DNA from: Terrimesophilobacter sp963702165
Lineage (GTDB): Bacteria > Actinomycetota > Actinomycetes > Actinomycetales > Microbacteriaceae
DNA: 64,000 bases
Direction: 5' to 3'
Assembly: GCA_963702165.1 (NCBI GenBank)
Contig: OY969722.1
Coordinates: 1,860,001-1,924,000 of the forward strand
Below are positions 61,246-64,000 of this stretch, piece by piece. The translations under genes were made by a program, and so were the position numbers. Position 1 is the stretch's first letter. Each line of letters starts with the position of its first letter. Below the pieces are notes generated by a model. That model had not been told where the DNA came from and did no database searches. It saw only the letters and a program-made list of their open reading frames with translations.

Positions 61246-61300
61246 TTTGTCTCCTTAGGTTTTTCCGCGGCGGGCTGCCACGAAGTTGTTCACGCTTGAG

Positions 61301-61816
61301 TTACTGCTGCGCTTCCTGCTTCTCACGCAGCGCGTCGACCGTGCGAACGGCCTTGGACAGCGGTGCGTTGAAGAGGTAGGCCGCACCGAACAGCGACTGC
61401 TTGAAGGCGCCGGCCAGCTTCGCCAGCAGCACCTCCCGGGTCTCGAGCTCGGCAAGCTGGTTGACCTCGGCTGCGGAGAGCGGGTTACCGTCGAAGTAAC
61501 CGCCCTTGATCACGAGCAGAGGGTTTGCCTTGGCGAAGTCACGCAGACCCTTCGCAACGGTGACCGGGTCACCGTGCACGAAGGCGATCGCGGACGGGCC
61601 GGTCAGTTCGTCGTCAAACGAGCTGATGCCGGCGGCGTTCGCCGCGATCTTGGTCAGGGTGTTCTTCACCACGGCGTATGTGGCGTGCTCACCGATGTTG
61701 CGGCGCAGCTGCTTGAGCTGCGCAACGGTGAGACCGCGATACTCGGTGAGCAGTACGGCGTTCGAATCACGGAACTGCTCCGTGAGTTCGGCGACCGTTG
61801 CTTCCTTGTTCGCCAT
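61301..61816 (-). CDS. rplJ: 50S ribosomal protein L10
   Basis: 171 residues, base of the ribosomal stalk. The N-terminus MANKEATVAELTEQFRDSNA is followed by VLLTEYRGLTVAQLKQLRRN and VKNTLTKIAANAAG, and the C-terminal helix that binds L7/L12 dimers (SLFGAAYLFNAPLSKAVRTV). Preceded by the L10 leader RNA, which the L10-L12 complex binds to repress its own operon. Confidence 0.98.
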   Translation of the reverse strand: MANKEATVAELTEQFRDSNAVLLTEYRGLTVAQLKQLRRNIGEHATYAVVKNTLTKIAANAAGISSFDDELTGPSAIAFVHGDPVTVAKGLRDFAKANPLLVIKGGYFDGNPLSAAEVNQLAELETREVLLAKLAGAFKQSLFGAAYLFNAPLSKAVRTVDALREKQEAQQ

Positions 61817-61844
61817 GGCACTCCTTATGTTTTCGATGAATGTC

Positions 61845-61985
61845 GAACAGCAGGAGCGAATAAGAAAAGCTCCGGCGCAAGGGCACGGAGCTGTCGATTC
61901 CCTTTCGGGAGGATAACTTCACACACCTGCGCGGGACGTTTGCTTACGCAAATCCTTCGTTCGACGGCCCGCTTGCGCGGACACG
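61845..61985 (-). promoter_or_regulatory. Ribosomal protein L10 leader RNA
   Basis: The minus-strand sequence upstream of rplJ has the conserved order of stems of this autoregulatory leader: GCGCAAGCGGGCC, GATTTGCGTAAGCAAA, CCCGCGCAGGTGTG and the final GGAGCTCCGTGCC-like stem (AGCTCCGTGCCCTTGCGCCG + GAGCT). A TTTTCTTATTC stretch follows it. It lets the L10-L12 complex control rplJ-rplL expression. Confidence 0.82.
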
Positions 61986-62048
61986 CCGAAGACCAGCGGT
62001 CTTTGGCTCGCATTAGCTTACGTGAGCGGCGGCGACCGCGCAAACCGC

Positions 62049-63056
62049 CTACTGGTTGCTGAACGCCGCGTCGAAAGACTGAGCGGGCGGCTCCCAAAGG
62101 AGCGAGCGGATGTACTGGACCGCTTGCGCGGCACCGTGCAGTCGTTCCATGCCCGCGTCCTCCCACTCGATCGAGATCGGTCCGGTGTAGCCGATCGATC
62201 GGAGCGCGCGGAACGCGTCCTCCCACGGCACATCGCCGTGGCCGGTCGAAACGAAGTCCCAGCCCCGTCGGGGGTCGCCCCACGGCAGGTGAGAACCGAG
62301 CACGCCTGCGCGGCCGTTGCCCGGACGCATCCGGGTGTCCTTGCAGTCGACGTGGTAAATCCGGTCGTTGAAGTCGACGATGAACCCAACCGGGTCGATG
62401 TTCTGCCACATCATGTGGCTCGGGTCCCAGTTGAAGCCGAACGCCTCGCGGTGACCGATCGCCTCGAGCGCCCTCACGCTGGACCAGTAGTCGTAGGCGA
62501 TCTCACTGGGGTGCACTTCGTGCGCGAACCGCACGCCCTCGGAGTCGAAGACATCGAGGATCGGGTTCCAGCGGTCGGCGAAGTCTTGAAACCCATCGTC
62601 GATGACCGAGGACGGCACCGGCGGGAACATCGCAACATAGGGCCAGATCCGGGAGCCGGTGAACCCGACGACTGTGTCGACGCCCAGCCTGCGAGCGACC
62701 CGGGCTGCGCGCTTCATGTCTTCCGCCGCACGCTGGCGGACGCCTTCCGGGTCACCGTCGCCCCACGTGTAGTCACGCACGATGGCCTGATGCCGGAAGT
62801 CGATCGGGTCATCGCACACCGCCTGGCCGGTGAGATGGTTGGAAATGGCGAACACCCGAAGGCCGTGACGTTTGAGGATCTCCACGCGCTCGTCCAGGTA
62901 TCCGGTTTCCTCGTCCGCCAGCTTGAGGTCCAGGTGGTCGCCTGAGCACGCGATCTCCAGTCCGTCATAGCCCCACTGCGCTGCGAGTCGCGCCACCTCC
63001 TCGAACGGAAGGTCCGCCCACTGGCCGGTGAACAAGGTGACCGGGTTGGTCGTCAT
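62049..63056 (-). CDS. Sugar phosphate isomerase/epimerase (TIM barrel)
   Basis: 335 residues, AP-endonuclease-2 superfamily. Metal-ligand blocks: FAHEVHPSEIAYD (Glu), GFNWDPSHMMWQ (Asp, His), YHVDCKDTR (His) and ISIEWEDAGMERL (Glu). The WDPSHMMWQ and HVDCKD blocks recall enzymes of inositol or keto-sugar catabolism. It overlaps the stop of the next paralogue (ATGA), so the two are co-translated. The actual reaction is not shown. Confidence 0.87.
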   Translation of the reverse strand: MTTNPVTLFTGQWADLPFEEVARLAAQWGYDGLEIACSGDHLDLKLADEETGYLDERVEILKRHGLRVFAISNHLTGQAVCDDPIDFRHQAIVRDYTWGDGDPEGVRQRAAEDMKRAARVARRLGVDTVVGFTGSRIWPYVAMFPPVPSSVIDDGFQDFADRWNPILDVFDSEGVRFAHEVHPSEIAYDYWSSVRALEAIGHREAFGFNWDPSHMMWQNIDPVGFIVDFNDRIYHVDCKDTRMRPGNGRAGVLGSHLPWGDPRRGWDFVSTGHGDVPWEDAFRALRSIGYTGPISIEWEDAGMERLHGAAQAVQYIRSLLWEPPAQSFDAAFSNQ

Positions 63057-63922
63057 TGTCTGGTCCTCTCAGCCTGCAGTTCGCTCAGGTAGCGCAGCGA
63101 ACGCGTTGCAAGTTCGTCCTGGCTCGGCGCGAGTGGCCGCCAGATCGACGCGGCCGTCGCGATGGTCTCATTGTCGCCGGTGAAGCTCTCCAGGTTGAGC
63201 GGTCCGGTGTAACCCGCGTCGTCGAGCGCGTCGAGGAAGGAGGGCCAGTCGATGTGGTCGTCGCCGATGGCTCCCCGATCGTTGCCACACACCTGCACGT
63301 GCGCGATGTGCCCGGATGCCGCTCTCACGGCATCCGGGACCCGCTTCTCCTCGATGTTGAGGTGGAAGCTGTCGAGAGCGAGGCCGAGGTGTTCGCCAAG
63401 CAGCGGGTCGAGAGCGTCGAGGCCCTGTTCGACCGTGTTGATCAGACTCGTCTCGAACCGGTTGAGCGGTTCGACCGCAAGCACAACTTCACGGCTCGCT
63501 GCGTAGTCGACAAGCGGGCGGAGCGACTCACGCAATCGGTCAACCGTGTGCACCCGATCTGAAGAGGTCATCCTCCAGGTGCGGCCGGTATGCGCGTAGA
63601 TCGGACCGGCGACGACGCCGGCGCCGACCGCAACCGCGATATCGATGCACTCCCGCAGGTAGGACTGCGTGTTCTCGATCACGCCCGGCGACTCGTCGAC
63701 AAGATCCCGCCCGCTGCCCATCGCTGCGACCACGAAGGGTTCGAGGCCGAGCCTGTCGAGCAGGTCGCGAGCGCGGACTGGATCCCAGTCTCCGACCCCT
63801 TCAACCGGCAGCTCGATGGCATCGAATCCGAGCGACGCAGCCAGCGTCGCCACACGCTCCAGCCGTTGGTCGTCGAGCGGCGATAGCCACACCCACGTGT
63901 TGACGCCGAGGAGTCGGCGCAT
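63053..63922 (-). CDS. Sugar phosphate isomerase/epimerase, ketose 3-epimerase-like
   Basis: 289 residues, TIM barrel with the metal ligands of D-tagatose/D-psicose 3-epimerases: VLAVEPLNRFETSLINT (Glu), LGLALDSFHLNIEE (Asp, His), HVQVCGNDRG (His) and GPLNLESFTGDN (Glu). Paralogous to the gene downstream and coupled to it by an ATGA overlap. Probably part of a sugar- or polyol-catabolic operon that continues beyond the right edge. Confidence 0.87.
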   Translation of the reverse strand: MRRLLGVNTWVWLSPLDDQRLERVATLAASLGFDAIELPVEGVGDWDPVRARDLLDRLGLEPFVVAAMGSGRDLVDESPGVIENTQSYLRECIDIAVAVGAGVVAGPIYAHTGRTWRMTSSDRVHTVDRLRESLRPLVDYAASREVVLAVEPLNRFETSLINTVEQGLDALDPLLGEHLGLALDSFHLNIEEKRVPDAVRAASGHIAHVQVCGNDRGAIGDDHIDWPSFLDALDDAGYTGPLNLESFTGDNETIATAASIWRPLAPSQDELATRSLRYLSELQAERTRQ

Positions 63923-63941
63923 GTCGCCTCCGTTCAGGCAA

Positions 63942-63971
63942 GCGGACCGGTGGAACCAGCCACCGGTCCGC
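63942..63971. terminator. Strong hairpin upstream of the epimerase-like gene
   Basis: Perfect 12-bp stem GCGGACCGGTGG/CCACCGGTCCGC with a 6-base loop, 20 bp before the epimerase-like start. No T-tract. It may be a processing or partial-termination signal within an operon that enters from the right. Confidence 0.5.
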
Positions 63972-63985
63972 GTGCGGTCGATTCG

Positions 63986-64000
63986 TTAGGGGATGATTCG
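63986..64000 (-). CDS. Possible 3' end of an upstream gene
   Basis: On the minus strand the last bases read CGA ATC ATC CCC TAA, which could be the C-terminus RIIP and stop of a gene outside the window, in the same direction as the two epimerase genes. Too short to identify. Confidence 0.3.
   Translation of the reverse strand, partial: RIIP

Overview
The window is chromosomal DNA from a high-GC Gram-positive bacterium. Actinobacterial 6C and SRP RNAs, actinobacterial gene orders (tad pilus next to acs; recR-dnaX; lysC-asd; rplJ-rplL), frequent GTG starts and a striking abundance of GGATGC/GCATCC all point to a Microbacteriaceae-like actinomycete. There is no prophage, insertion sequence, plasmid origin or CRISPR array. 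The content is mostly housekeeping and carbon metabolism, with an unusually rich set of short palindromic intergenic repeats.

Layout. 0-2.1 kb: end of a tad/Flp pilus locus and a 6C RNA. 2.2-8.5 kb: acetyl-CoA synthetase, a DUF4177-RidA pair, a class A penicillin-binding protein coupled to a metallophosphoesterase, and tRNA-Pro. 8.7-12.4 kb: an operon of a histidine kinase, a degenerate membrane partner, a response regulator and thymidine kinase. 12.5-16.9 kb: an ABC-F protein with an attenuator-like leader, malate:quinone oxidoreductase, and a MerR/membrane-protein divergent pair. 17-23.2 kb: asd, lysC, a PRC-barrel protein, recR and dnaX. 23.3-29.1 kb: phosphoketolase, phosphotransacetylase and acetate kinase. 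29.5-33.4 kb: SRP RNA, a three-gene 2-oxo-acid (pyruvate) dehydrogenase set and tRNA-Ser. 33.5-44.1 kb: a secreted trypsin-like protease, glycogen-debranching-like enzyme, SCP2 protein, saccharopine-dehydrogenase-like protein, PAP2 phosphatase, xylulokinase and two transporters. 44.1-47.6 kb: a second two-component system with a divergent membrane protein. 47.6-51.7 kb: transsulfuration genes and a DUF3105/DUF305 pair. 51.8-58.7 kb: an ABC exporter and a sugar ABC importer with its LacI repressor. 58.8-64 kb: a LuxR-type regulator, rplJ/rplL with the L10 leader, and two sugar isomerase/epimerase paralogues.

How genes work together. Xylulokinase makes xylulose 5-phosphate, phosphoketolase splits it to acetyl phosphate, and Pta/AckA convert that to acetyl-CoA or acetate. 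Acs and the pyruvate dehydrogenase complex also feed acetyl-CoA, and Mqo drains malate to the quinone pool. The window is therefore rich in acetyl-CoA supply genes, although they sit in separate operons.

Quality warning. Two stretches (about 22.1-25.9 kb and 47.0-56.9 kb) carry a single-base insertion or deletion roughly every 100-200 bases. They break the frame of essential or conserved genes (dnaX, pta, ackA, cbs, metB and ABC transporter genes). I read these as sequence errors, give each gene one span, and do not call them pseudogenes. Isolated frameshifts also occur near 1.34 kb (tadA) and 7.40 kb (penicillin-binding protein).

The most interesting material is non-coding: at least five families of short palindromic repeats, some of which reach into or supply coding sequence (dnaX linker, xylB, the stop codons of merR and asd), and the leader in front of the ABC-F gene.
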